NCBI GenBank assembly: GCA_902495545.1
Contig: CABUXM010000054.1
Span: forward strand, 1 to 14,650
From: an uncultured Collinsella sp.
GTDB lineage: Bacteria > Actinomycetota > Coriobacteriia > Coriobacteriales > Coriobacteriaceae
DNA: 14,650 nt
Reading direction: 5' to 3'
Shown here piece after piece: positions 1 to 7,631 of this stretch; position 1 is the first letter of the stretch; every line of letters begins with the position of its first letter. The notes below the pieces were generated by a model that was not told the origin of the DNA, made no database searches, and saw only the letters and a program-made list of their open reading frames with translations. Made by a program: the position numbers and the translations under genes.

Positions 1-710
1 CGCTCGGCGAAGGTCGAGACGACGTTGACGATATCCTGGCCGGTCATGGCATCGACGACCATCAGCACCTGATCGGGCTTGACGGCCTTCTTGATGTCCA
101 CGGCCTCCTGCATCATCTGTTCGTCGATCTGAAGACGTCCGGCGGTATCGACGATGACCACGTCGCGCAGGTGATCGACGGCCTCCTGGATGGCGCCCTT
201 GGCGATATCGACCGGGTGCGCACCGTCGCCGCGGAAGACCGGTACGCCGATCTCGCCACCGAGCGTGGCCAGCTGGTCGGCAGCAGCGGGACGGTAGACG
301 TCGCACGCGGCGAGCAACGGCGAGCGGCCCTGCTTCTTGAGCAGGTAGGCCAGCTTTACGGCCGCCGTGGTCTTACCGGAGCCCTGCAGGCCCACGAGCA
401 TGATGACGTTGGGAATACGGTTACTAAAGACGAGCTTGCTCTCGGTGGAGCCGAGCATCTCGGTGAGCTCGTCGAGCACAATCTTGACGACGTTTTGCGC
501 CGGCGACAGCGACTCCATGACCTCGGCGGTCATGCAGCGCTCCTTGGTCTTGGCGACGAACTCCTTGACGACCTTAAAGTTAACGTCGGCCTCGAGCAGC
601 GCCATGCGAATATCGCGCATGGCCGAAGTAATATCGGCCTCGGTCAGCTTGCCCTTGCCGCGCAGGCGGTCAAATGTGTCGTTGAGGCGATCGCTCAGGG
701 AATCAAACAC
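1..710 (-). CDS. ffh: Signal recognition particle GTPase Ffh (3' end outside window)
   Basis: Ffh binds the SRP RNA and the signal sequences of nascent membrane proteins, then docks with FtsY at the membrane. About 236 codons are visible: the helical N domain (residues 1-100, starting MFDSLSDRLNDTFDRLRGKG), the P-loop GLQGSGKTT at residues 107-115, a DVYRPAAADQL segment, and DTAGR starting at residue 188. The methionine-rich M domain must lie beyond position 1. The start is GTG at 708-710, chosen because AAGGAGTGA sits just upstream and overlaps the ftsY stop codon (721-723). Only 10 nt separate the two genes, so both halves of the SRP targeting system are co-transcribed. FtsY is excluded as an identity because the N-terminal region and the GLQGSGKTT loop are Ffh-type and FtsY is the next gene upstream. 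Confidence 0.97.
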   Translation of the reverse strand, partial: MFDSLSDRLNDTFDRLRGKGKLTEADITSAMRDIRMALLEADVNFKVVKEFVAKTKERCMTAEVMESLSPAQNVVKIVLDELTEMLGSTESKLVFSNRIPNVIMLVGLQGSGKTTAAVKLAYLLKKQGRSPLLAACDVYRPAAADQLATLGGEIGVPVFRGDGAHPVDIAKGAIQEAVDHLRDVVIVDTAGRLQIDEQMMQEAVDIKKAVKPDQVLMVVDAMTGQDIVNVVSTFAE

Positions 711-720
711 TAGTCACTCC

Positions 721-1638
721 TTAATTGGACTCGCCCACCAGGGCGCGGCAGAAATCTTTGGCATTGAACTCCTGCAGGTCATCGACCTGCTCGCCCACGC
801 CCACGCGCAGGATCGGGAGCTTGAGTTTCTCGGCCACGGCCATGGCGATACCGCCCTTAGCCGTGCCGTCGAGCTTAGTCATGATAATACCGTCCAGGCC
901 CAGCGCCTCGTTAAACTCGAGCGCCTGGTTCAGACCGTTTTGACCCGTCGCGGCGTCGATCACAAGCACGACCGAAACCGGCATGGGACCGGCGGCCATA
1001 TTGGCGGCGCGCTTACGCGTCACGTTAACCACCTTGGCAAGCTCGCGCATGAGCTCAGGGCTCGTGTGCAGACGGCCGGCGGTATCGATAAGCACCAGGT
1101 CGCTGCCGCGCTTATCGGCCTCGTCGAGCACGTCATAGCACACGCTCGCCGGATCGGAGCCGCGGTCACGCTTGATAACCGGTACGCCAGCGCGCTGGCC
1201 CCACACATCGAGCTGCTCGATAGCGGCGGCGCGGAAGGTGTCGGCCGAACCGATCACCACGTTCTTGCCGCGGGCGGCCATGGCGCTCGCGATCTTGCCG
1301 ACCGTAGTGGTCTTGCCGGCACCGTTAATGCCCACAAACAGCACGCAGCTCGGCGTATCGGAAAACGGATCGCGCTCGATGGGCACAAAGTGCTGCTCGA
1401 GCTGCTCGGCCAGGGCACGACGAAGCTGCGGAGCGGTCTTGAGGTTCTTCTTGGCCGCGGCGTCGCGCAGGTCATCGGAGACCTGAATGGCGATCTCGGC
1501 ACCCATGTCACCCATGACGAGGGTGTCCTCTAAGTCCTCCCAAAAATCCTCGTCGACCTCGCCGCCAAAATAAAAGACCTCGTTGAGGGCCTCGCGGCTG
1601 CGTTCAAGTCCGCGCGAGAGAGCATCGAAGAATCCCAT
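721..1638 (-). CDS. ftsY: SRP receptor GTPase FtsY
   Basis: FtsY is the membrane-associated receptor that forms a GTP-dependent heterodimer with Ffh to hand ribosomes to the Sec translocon. The 305-residue protein has a short amphipathic N terminus (MGFFDALSRGLERSREALNE) and no long acidic A domain. An N domain rich in acidic residues follows. G motifs are GINGAGKTT (103-111), DTAGR (185-189) and TKLDGTAKGG (254-263), and the closing motif is GVGEQVDDLQEF (280-291). The ATG (1636-1638) overlaps the smc TAA by one base (TAATG), which suggests translational coupling to smc. The short N-terminal form is usual in Gram-positive bacteria. Its pairing with downstream ffh gives high certainty. Confidence 0.97.
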   Translation of the reverse strand: MGFFDALSRGLERSREALNEVFYFGGEVDEDFWEDLEDTLVMGDMGAEIAIQVSDDLRDAAAKKNLKTAPQLRRALAEQLEQHFVPIERDPFSDTPSCVLFVGINGAGKTTTVGKIASAMAARGKNVVIGSADTFRAAAIEQLDVWGQRAGVPVIKRDRGSDPASVCYDVLDEADKRGSDLVLIDTAGRLHTSPELMRELAKVVNVTRKRAANMAAGPMPVSVVLVIDAATGQNGLNQALEFNEALGLDGIIMTKLDGTAKGGIAMAVAEKLKLPILRVGVGEQVDDLQEFNAKDFCRALVGESN

Positions 1639-4600
1639 TATGCATTCACGACCTTTCCGGTTTCGCGATCGAGTTTTTGCGAGACGACGCGACTGACGCC
1701 GTCGGCTTGCATCGAGACGCCATAGAGGACGTCAGCGTCCTCCATAGTACGGCGCTGATGCGAAATGACCAAGAGCTGCGTATCGGAACGCAACACATCG
1801 AGCGCGCCGATGAGCTTGGACAGGTTGGCGTCATCGAGTGCCGCCTCGACCTCGTCCAGCACATAGAACGGCACCGTGCGCGTGCGGTACACAGCAAAGA
1901 GCAGGGCGAGCGCCGTCAGGCTCTTCTCGCCGCCCGACATGAGCATCATCTTGGTGATGCGCTTGCCGCGCGGCTGCGCCACGACCTCGATACCCGTCTC
2001 GGCAGGATGCTCGGGATCGGTCATCTCCAGATGAGCCTGGCCGCCCGGGAAGAGCATAGCGAAGATCTCGCGGAAGTTCGCGTCGACCTTCTCAAACGTC
2101 ACCAGGAACGCCTTGCGCATCTTGCGATCAATGGCCACCGTGATCTTGGTGAGCGCCTTGCGCGCGCTCTCCAAATCGGCCAGCTGCTCCTCGATGTAGT
2201 CGGCGCGGCGTTTGAGCTGCTCGTACTCCTCCATGGCAACTTGGTTAACGGGACCAAGGTTGTTGATCTGGCGCACAAGCTGGTTGAGTTCGCGCTCGGC
2301 GGCATCGCGGTCCGTGGGCGCCGGAAGCATGAGCGCTTCCTCGAGCACCGTCGTGCCATCGGCGGTAATGGCCTTGATGGCAGCCTCGACCTGCACCTCG
2401 AGCTTGCCACGCGCGACCTTGAACTCGTTTTGCGTGGCAGAGGCGGTATCGACTCGCTCCTTAGCGCGGGCAACCTCTGCCTTGGCATCCTCGATGGTCT
2501 TCTTGAGCGAAGCGGAGTCCGCCTCCTCCAGAGAGGCCTGGTCACGCAGGCGCGCTGCCCAATCCGACGCGCGTTCCAACAGGGCAGAATAGCGTTCGTG
2601 CATGGGATCGACGCGCAGGCGCAGCAGCTCGAGCGAGCGCGAGGCCTGGCGTGTTCCGCGGATACGACGGTCGATGCCCTCAAGACGATGCTCCAGGTCG
2701 GGCACGCGGCCCTTCAGCGAACGCAGGCGTTCGCTCGTCTGGGCTAGGCGAACCTTGGCGTCGGCGAGCTTGCCGGCAGCCTCGGAATCGTCACGGCGAA
2801 CGCGGTCGAGTTCGTCGTTGGCCTCAGAAATCTGCAAGCCCAGATCGCTTGCCTGCGCGCGGGCCTCGTCACGCGAACGGGTGAGCTCGTCAACGCGCGG
2901 GCGCGCAGCGCGAACGGCTTCGGAGGCCTGCTCGCGGCGCTTGGAGGTGCGCACGCGCTCGACCTCGGCATTGTTGGCGCTTTGCTCCAAGCGGCCGATC
3001 TCGGAAAGCAGCGAGCGGCGCTCGCCCTCAAGACGGGCGATCTCACCGGCGGCATCGCCCTCGGCGGCACGGGCCTCCTCGACGGCAGCGTTGGCCTCAA
3101 CGACTTGGTCCGAAGCATGCTCAAAGATGGCAGCCAGATCGGGTTCCAGGCCCTCGAGCTCACGGATGCGGCGCTTGCGCTCCAAGGCACCCGAAGCCTC
3201 GCCGGCATCAAGCCCCACGCGCACCAGGCCGCCGCAGGCGACGCGGGCGCCATCGGGGGTCACGTAAGTCACGCCTTCAACGACCGGCGCCGACAGCGCG
3301 GCAGCAAGATCGTCAACGACGTAATAGCCGCCGAGCAGCGCCTCGACGACGGGTCCGTAGCCTGCGCGCACGGACAGACGATCAACCAGGCGGGTACCGG
3401 CAGCGCCCTCAGCGGCGGTAGAGCCGCTCACGCCGCGCGCCACCAGCAGTGCTTCGCCCGAGGCCTTCTTTTGGTCCAGAGCCGCACGACCGGCACGCTC
3501 AAGCGTGGCGGCGTCATCAAACAGCAGCGCATCGATATCGCCGGCGAGCAATTGCTCAACCAGGCCCTCAAGCTCGCGCGGGGCCTCCAGCACGTCGCCC
3601 AGACGACCCAAGACATCGTCGCCCAGCGCACCCACCAGACGGCTCACGAGCGGCGAGCTGTCGTCCATGCGGGCATCGAGTTTCTTTTGGCTGGCAAGCT
3701 CCGAGCGCACCTCGGATAGCTTGTTGCGCGCCTCACTCTCGCGGGCACGCAGGTCCTTCAGGGCCGCGCGTGCCGTCTCGGTGGCCTCACGCGCATCAAC
3801 CTGAGCCTGGCGCGCTTCCTCAAGAGCGCCCTCAAGCTCCTCGGCGCGGTCGCGACGGCTCTCGAGCGAGGCCATGACCTCCTCGAGCTGCTCGTCAATC
3901 TGCTCCAGGCGCGAGGCATACATGTTGTCCTCGACCTCGGCATTGCTCAGCGAGTCCTTCACCTTGGCAAGCTCGAGCGCGGCGTTATCGGCCACGCGCT
4001 GCACATCGCGTTGCTCACGCGTAAGCTGCGAAATCTGATTGTCGAGCGCCACGCGCCGCTCGTGGAGCTCAGCGGCGGCAGGACCAGCGGCGTCGACGTC
4101 CTCCTGGGCCTGCATGTGCGCACCGGTCACTTCCTCAAGCTGCGCACGCGCGTCCTCGAGCTCCTCGAACACGCGACGTCGCTGATGCTCGGAGCTCGAA
4201 ATCTGCCCGCGCATGTCAGACAGGCGCGACACCATGTTGTGGCCCTTTTCCTCGAGCAGGCGCATGTCGGAGTTAATGCGGCCGACCACATCTTGCATAT
4301 GACGGCGCTGCTCGCCCAGGTCGCCCACAAACAGGCCCTTTTCCTCGAGCATGACCTGAAGCTTCTCGAGCTCGCGCTCCTTTTCGCCCAAGCGGTACTG
4401 CGCAAGCTCCAGCTCGGCGGCGCCTTCCTTGGAACGGCTCTCCAGGTCGTTCCACTGCGACTGCAGCGAACGCAGCTCGTCGACGGCTAGCATCTGCGTA
4501 AGCTCGTTCGCACGCGAGGACAGCTCTTTGTACTTGCGCGCGCGATCGACCTGACGCTCCAGCGGCCGCAGCTGGCGGGCGATCTCCTTATTGATGTCGC

Positions 4601-5174
4601 GGGCACGGGTCAGGTGCTCGTCCATCGATTTAATCTTTTTGAGCGCACGCTCCTTGCGGCGCTTGTGCTTGGAGATGCCGGCGGCCTCCTCGATGAGGGC
4701 ACGGCGCTCCTCAGGGCGGCTCTGCAAGATGGCATCGAGCTTGCCCTGGCTGATGATGGAATGTGTATCCTTGCCCAGGCCCGAATCGTGCAAGATGTCC
4801 TGAATGTCCATCAGGCGGCACGGGCTCGAGTTGATGAGGTACTCGCTTTCGCCCGAGCGATACATACGACGGGTGATGGCGACCTCGTCAAAATCGACGG
4901 GCAGCATATGGTCCGAGTTATCGAGCACAAGCGTGACCTCGGCGACACCCACCGGCTTGCGCGCTGACGAGCCCGAGAAGATGACATCCTCCATGGCCTG
5001 GCCGCGCAGCTGCTTGGCGCTCTGCTCGCCCAGGACCCACAGAATCGAGTCAGAGATGTTCGATTTTCCCGAGCCGTTGGGACCGACGATGACGGTCAGG
5101 CCCGGCTCAAACGTCATATGGGCGCGGTCGGCAAACGACTTGAACCCTTTGAGCGTGAGGGACTTGAGATACAC
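1638..5174 (-). CDS. smc: Chromosome segregation protein SMC
   Basis: SMC forms the condensin-like ring that, with ScpA and ScpB (not in this window), organises and segregates the chromosome. The 1178-residue protein has the full architecture: Walker A GPNGSGKSN at residues 31-39, a long Glu/Arg-rich coiled coil, a globular hinge at about 505-665, a second coiled coil, the ABC signature LMSGGEKSLTALALLFA starting at 1078, Walker B FYVLDEVEAALDD with D1107 and E1108, and a switch histidine in SHQRRTME (H1139). The start is GTG (5172-5174), preceded by GAGGAA; it lies 10 nt after the rnc stop. Length and motif order match bacterial SMC, with no sign of truncation. The rnc-smc-ftsY order is common in Gram-positive bacteria. 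Actinobacteria often have a formamidopyrimidine glycosylase gene between rnc and smc, which is absent here. Confidence 0.98.
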   Translation of the reverse strand: MYLKSLTLKGFKSFADRAHMTFEPGLTVIVGPNGSGKSNISDSILWVLGEQSAKQLRGQAMEDVIFSGSSARKPVGVAEVTLVLDNSDHMLPVDFDEVAITRRMYRSGESEYLINSSPCRLMDIQDILHDSGLGKDTHSIISQGKLDAILQSRPEERRALIEEAAGISKHKRRKERALKKIKSMDEHLTRARDINKEIARQLRPLERQVDRARKYKELSSRANELTQMLAVDELRSLQSQWNDLESRSKEGAAELELAQYRLGEKERELEKLQVMLEEKGLFVGDLGEQRRHMQDVVGRINSDMRLLEEKGHNMVSRLSDMRGQISSSEHQRRRVFEELEDARAQLEEVTGAHMQAQEDVDAAGPAAAELHERRVALDNQISQLTREQRDVQRVADNAALELAKVKDSLSNAEVEDNMYASRLEQIDEQLEEVMASLESRRDRAEELEGALEEARQAQVDAREATETARAALKDLRARESEARNKLSEVRSELASQKKLDARMDDSSPLVSRLVGALGDDVLGRLGDVLEAPRELEGLVEQLLAGDIDALLFDDAATLERAGRAALDQKKASGEALLVARGVSGSTAAEGAAGTRLVDRLSVRAGYGPVVEALLGGYYVVDDLAAALSAPVVEGVTYVTPDGARVACGGLVRVGLDAGEASGALERKRRIRELEGLEPDLAAIFEHASDQVVEANAAVEEARAAEGDAAGEIARLEGERRSLLSEIGRLEQSANNAEVERVRTSKRREQASEAVRAARPRVDELTRSRDEARAQASDLGLQISEANDELDRVRRDDSEAAGKLADAKVRLAQTSERLRSLKGRVPDLEHRLEGIDRRIRGTRQASRSLELLRLRVDPMHERYSALLERASDWAARLRDQASLEEADSASLKKTIEDAKAEVARAKERVDTASATQNEFKVARGKLEVQVEAAIKAITADGTTVLEEALMLPAPTDRDAAERELNQLVRQINNLGPVNQVAMEEYEQLKRRADYIEEQLADLESARKALTKITVAIDRKMRKAFLVTFEKVDANFREIFAMLFPGGQAHLEMTDPEHPAETGIEVVAQPRGKRITKMMLMSGGEKSLTALALLFAVYRTRTVPFYVLDEVEAALDDANLSKLIGALDVLRSDTQLLVISHQRRTMEDADVLYGVSMQADGVSRVVSQKLDRETGKVVNA

Positions 5175-5184
5175 GGTTCCTCGC

Positions 5185-5910
5185 TTACACGTGCTTCTTG
5201 TTCAGAATCACGCCGTTGGTGGTGTAACCCATGCGGTCGAGCGCTTCGAGCGCGGCGGCTCCCTCGGCTTCCTTCTTTGAGGAGCCGGAGCCGCGACCCT
5301 GACGAATACCATCGATCAACACCACGGCGGTAAAGGTGGGCGCATGCGCCGGGCCCTCGGAGCCAACGAGCTTGTACGCCGGGGGTTCGTGACCGTCGGC
5401 TTGCACGCACTCCTGCAAAAACGACTTGGGGTTCGCGGGATGCTCGGCGCGCTCGGAAGCCAAATGCGGCTTAAGCGTACGATGGATAAACTCCGCCGCA
5501 ACGTCCCAGCCGGCATCCAGGTACAGTGCGCCCACGAGCGACTCGTAGACGTTCTCGAGCGCCGAATGCAGGCCGCGCGCACCGGTACCGGTCTCGGAGG
5601 CACCAAAGATGATGATGTCGTCGATGCCCAGCTCGTGAGAAACCTCGGACAGCGTAGCGCCCGAGACAAGCGACACCTTCAGGCGCGTGAGCTTGCCCTC
5701 GTCAAACTCAGGATAGGACTCAAACAGGGAGCGTGCGACCACAGCACCCAAAATGGAATCGCCCAAGAACTCAAGGCGCTCATAGCTGGCAGAAACCGGC
5801 TGGCCCTCGACTGCCGAGGGATGCGTAAGGGCCGCGCGCAGCAGCACCTTATTATTGAACTCGTGCCCCAGGATTTCCTGGGCACGCGTAAGTCGTTCGG
5901 ATAAAGCCAA
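5185..5910 (-). CDS. rnc: Ribonuclease III, with an atypical active-site Asn
   Basis: RNase III cuts double-stranded RNA, including rRNA precursors and structured mRNAs. The 241-residue protein has the catalytic domain (about 1-150) with the signature YERLEFLGDSILG (E47 and D51 are the expected metal ligands), then a dsRNA-binding domain from about 160, ending with the GRGSGSSKKEAEGAAALEAL type helix. The second catalytic block reads ENVYESLVGALYLD. E123 is kept, but the usual Asp three residues earlier is Asn (N120, codon AAC). The start is TTG (5908-5910): the conserved RAQEILGHEFNNK region begins only nine residues in and no ATG or GTG offers a plausible alternative. A GGGAGG stretch in the end of acpP serves as ribosome binding site, and only 3 nt separate the acpP stop from this start. 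Confidence 0.95.
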   Translation of the reverse strand: MALSERLTRAQEILGHEFNNKVLLRAALTHPSAVEGQPVSASYERLEFLGDSILGAVVARSLFESYPEFDEGKLTRLKVSLVSGATLSEVSHELGIDDIIIFGASETGTGARGLHSALENVYESLVGALYLDAGWDVAAEFIHRTLKPHLASERAEHPANPKSFLQECVQADGHEPPAYKLVGSEGPAHAPTFTAVVLIDGIRQGRGSGSSKKEAEGAAALEALDRMGYTTNGVILNKKHV

Positions 5911-5913
5911 GAC

Positions 5914-6156
5914 CTAGGCCTCCCTGGCGTTTTCGATCGCGTCGACGGCGTCGGCGACAGAGTTGAGCGAGAGTAGGGTCTCGTCATCGATCTCGAGGTT
6001 GAACTCGTCCTCGATAGCCGTAACCAGCTGCAGGCGCTCGAGCGAGTTGGCATCGAGGTCGTCAAAGGTGGTCTCCTCGCTAATTTCGGCAACATCGACG
6101 CCCAGAACGTCAGCAGCGACCTCGGCGATCTTGTCGAAGATTTCGGAGCGGTCCAT
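5914..6156 (-). CDS. acpP: Acyl carrier protein
   Basis: ACP carries growing acyl chains on a phosphopantetheine arm during fatty acid and phospholipid synthesis. The 80-residue acidic protein has the four-helix ACP pattern, with the attachment serine S38 in DLDANSLERLQLV. The residue before that serine is Asn instead of the usual Asp (DSL), and the helix II recognition face has Q43 where E. coli has Glu. The ATG at 6154-6156 has AGAGGAAG four bases upstream (6161-6168). The open frame continues upstream, but that extension is arginine-rich and unlike ACP. The gene sits between plsX and rnc, a classic order, but no fabH, fabD or fabF is adjacent. A 124-nt leader with a perfect palindrome precedes it. 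A dedicated ACP for another pathway is possible but less likely given the location. Confidence 0.93.
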   Translation of the reverse strand: MDRSEIFDKIAEVAADVLGVDVAEISEETTFDDLDANSLERLQLVTAIEDEFNLEIDDETLLSLNSVADAVDAIENAREA

Positions 6157-6193
6157 AGCGCTTCCTCTCATAGTGCATGAATACCAAAAGAAT

Positions 6194-6213
6194 GGTACCG
6201 CCCGGGCGGTACC
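6194..6213. promoter_or_regulatory. Perfect palindrome upstream of acpP (operator or hairpin)
   Basis: The arm GGTACCGCCC is followed directly by its exact reverse complement. Adding one base on each side (6193-6214) makes the symmetry 22 bp. It lies 37 nt upstream of the acpP start codon. On the transcribed strand it is followed by ATTCTTTT, so it could be a weak intrinsic terminator or attenuator with a tight 4-nt loop. Perfect dyad symmetry is also what a dimeric repressor site would show. Confidence 0.6.
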
Positions 6214-6227
6214 AAGACACGGTTCTG

Positions 6228-6233
6228 ATTCTA
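6228..6233 (-). promoter_or_regulatory. acpP: Possible -10 element for acpP operon (TAGAAT)
   Basis: The minus strand reads TAGAAT, five of six matches to the sigma-70 -10 consensus, in the plsX-acpP gap. No convincing -35 box lies 16-18 bp upstream, so support is weak. If used, the start site would fall close to the palindrome at 6194-6213. The same hexamer occurs ahead of the gls24-like gene at 14158-14163. Confidence 0.25.
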
Positions 6234-6280
6234 CCCCACGACGTGCACCGCGAAGCACATAACAGCGCTCTAACTCGCTC

Positions 6281-7300
6281 TTATAAAACGATACCGTCCA
6301 TAGAGTTGGCGACATTCTCGACCAGCCCGGCGCGCACGGCTTCGGCCGCCGCGAGCGCACCGTTTTTGACAGCCTCGACCGAGGTGGCACCATGGCCGAT
6401 CAGGACCACGCCGCGCAGGCCCAAAAGAATCGCGCCGCCCTTGGCGTCGCCCGAAAGTTTGGCTTTAATCTCGCGCATCTGCTTTTTGATGAGCAGCGCG
6501 GCAATCTTGGTGCCGAGCGAAGACATAAAGACACCCTTGAGCTCCTGCAGCAAAAACTTGGCAGCGCCCTCGGTGGCCTTGAGCGCAATATTGCCCGACA
6601 TACCATCGGCAACGACGACATCGAAGTTGCCTGAGGTGAGGTCGGTGCCCTCGCAGTTACCAACAAAGCCGGGAACGGCGGCCTTCATAGCAGGGAAACA
6701 GGCCTTGGTAAAGTTAGAACCCTTCTCGTCCTCGGCGCCGTTGGCAAGCAGACCGACGCGGGGATGCTCGATGCCCAGGACGACGCGGGCATAGGCGCTG
6801 CCCATCTGGGCAAAACGCACCATATCGTCAACCTCGACATCGGGGTTGGCACCCATGTCGCACAGCACCGTCAGACCGCCGGCGCGATTGGGCAGCGCAT
6901 TGGTCAGACAGGGGCGCACCGGCTGCTTCTTGCCTTCGGCCTGATACCTAAACGGCGTCACGTAGGCGGTGGCAGCGGCGGTCATGGCACCGGTCGAGCC
7001 GGCGGAGAAGAACGCATCCGCGTTGCCCTTCTTAATGGCGCGGCAAGAAAGCACGATCGACGACTTACGCTTGGTCATCACGGCGCGAATGGGATCGTCA
7101 TCCATGGCGATAACGTCAGGTGCCTCAAGGGCCTCAACACGTGCATGGGAAGCTGCAAAGGGATTGACGATTTCGGCCGGGCCAGTCGCCAAGACCTCGA
7201 TATCGGGATCGGCGGCAAGCGCAGCCTCGATACCATCGAGAACAACCTGAGGTTTCTCGTCTCCGCCCACAACGTCTACACAAACGCGAACGTTACTCAT
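6281..7300 (-). CDS. plsX: Phosphate acyltransferase PlsX
   Basis: PlsX converts acyl-ACP to acyl-phosphate, the donor used by the membrane acyltransferase PlsY in the first step of phospholipid synthesis. The protein has the family N terminus in altered form (VCVDVVGGDEKP, where most members have DAMGGD followed by a P), then FSAGSTGAM, LCDMGAN, GLLANGAEDEKGS, DVVVADGMSGNIALKATEG and a GHGATS segment near the end. The second of two in-frame ATGs (7298-7300) is preferred, giving 339 residues: AAGGAG at 7308-7313 lies 7 nt from it but only 1 nt from the first ATG (7304-7306). A terminator-like hairpin sits immediately upstream, between rpmF and this gene. Downstream is acpP, which supplies the substrate. 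Confidence 0.95.
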   Translation of the reverse strand: MSNVRVCVDVVGGDEKPQVVLDGIEAALAADPDIEVLATGPAEIVNPFAASHARVEALEAPDVIAMDDDPIRAVMTKRKSSIVLSCRAIKKGNADAFFSAGSTGAMTAAATAYVTPFRYQAEGKKQPVRPCLTNALPNRAGGLTVLCDMGANPDVEVDDMVRFAQMGSAYARVVLGIEHPRVGLLANGAEDEKGSNFTKACFPAMKAAVPGFVGNCEGTDLTSGNFDVVVADGMSGNIALKATEGAAKFLLQELKGVFMSSLGTKIAALLIKKQMREIKAKLSGDAKGGAILLGLRGVVLIGHGATSVEAVKNGALAAAEAVRAGLVENVANSMDGIVL

Positions 7301-7317
7301 ATACATGCTCCTTATAC

Positions 7318-7347
7318 AAAAATGGCCGACTCATTGAGCCGGCCATT
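7318..7347 (-). terminator. Terminator-like hairpin between rpmF and plsX (possible attenuator)
   Basis: On the minus strand AATGGCCGGCT and AGTCGGCCATT can pair through 11 positions (one G-U) around the short loop CAATG, and a run of five T follows at 7318-7322. The run ends only a few bases before the plsX Shine-Dalgarno sequence, and no separate plsX promoter can fit after it. It probably allows partial read-through, so it would set the ratio of L32 to PlsX. Confidence 0.7.
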
Positions 7348-7387
7348 GTGGTTCCATTTGGAACGGCATCGCATCCAGAGTATACCG

Positions 7388-7567
7388 TTACTCGGTAACG
7401 ATAACCTCGCGGTCCTTGTAGAAACCGCAGCTGGGGCACACGTGGTGCGGAAGCTTGACAGCGCCGCAACGGGGGCACGTGGACTGAGCCGCAGCCGAGA
7501 TCTTCATGTTGGCGGAACGACGGGTGTGAGTGCGGATACGACCCTGCTTTTGTTTAGGTACGGGCAT
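7388..7567 (-). CDS. rpmF: 50S ribosomal protein L32
   Basis: L32 is a small protein of the large ribosomal subunit. The 59-residue product begins MPVPKQKQGRIRTHTRRSAN, the conserved basic L32 start, and contains two CxxC pairs (C31/C34 and C44/C47) in CPRCG and CPSCG, which mark the zinc-binding (C+) version. It ends KDREVIVTE. The ATG at 7565-7567 has AAGGAAGG five bases upstream (7573-7580). The gene lies between the DUF177 gene and plsX, the order found across many bacteria (yceD-rpmF-plsX). The 86 nt after its stop hold the terminator-like hairpin and a small GTTCC/GGAAC inverted repeat (7351-7364). Zinc-binding L32 may be replaced by a cysteine-free paralogue under zinc starvation in some bacteria; no second copy is visible here. 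Confidence 0.97.
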   Translation of the reverse strand: MPVPKQKQGRIRTHTRRSANMKISAAAQSTCPRCGAVKLPHHVCPSCGFYKDREVIVTE

Positions 7568-7631
7568 AGTGACCTTCCTTATGAACTATCCAGTGTGGCG
7601 ATTACGCGCAAGTAGCGATACTACCACAGTT

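Noticed and set aside
367..1533. Long plus-strand open frame opposite ffh and ftsY
   Set aside because: It is antisense to two well-supported GTPase genes, with no domain, no ribosome binding site and a composition explained by GC-rich codon positions of the real genes.
1677..2747. Long plus-strand open frame opposite the C-terminal part of smc
   Set aside because: It lies wholly within smc on the other strand, is rich in His, Leu and Arg as expected of an antisense shadow, and has no recognisable motif.
6157..6393. N-terminal extension of acpP upstream of its ATG
   Set aside because: The extension is Arg/Pro-rich, overlaps plsX, passes through the palindrome and ignores the good ribosome binding site at 6161-6168.
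6764..7615. Plus-strand open frame spanning plsX, the plsX-rpmF gap and rpmF
   Set aside because: It crosses two real genes and their regulatory hairpin and shows no family motif.
7568..7631. Promoter for rpmF in the 64-nt gap after the DUF177 gene
   Set aside because: The best -10-like hexamer (GATAGT) has only a poorly spaced TTGCGC upstream. Read-through from the DUF177 gene explains expression without it.
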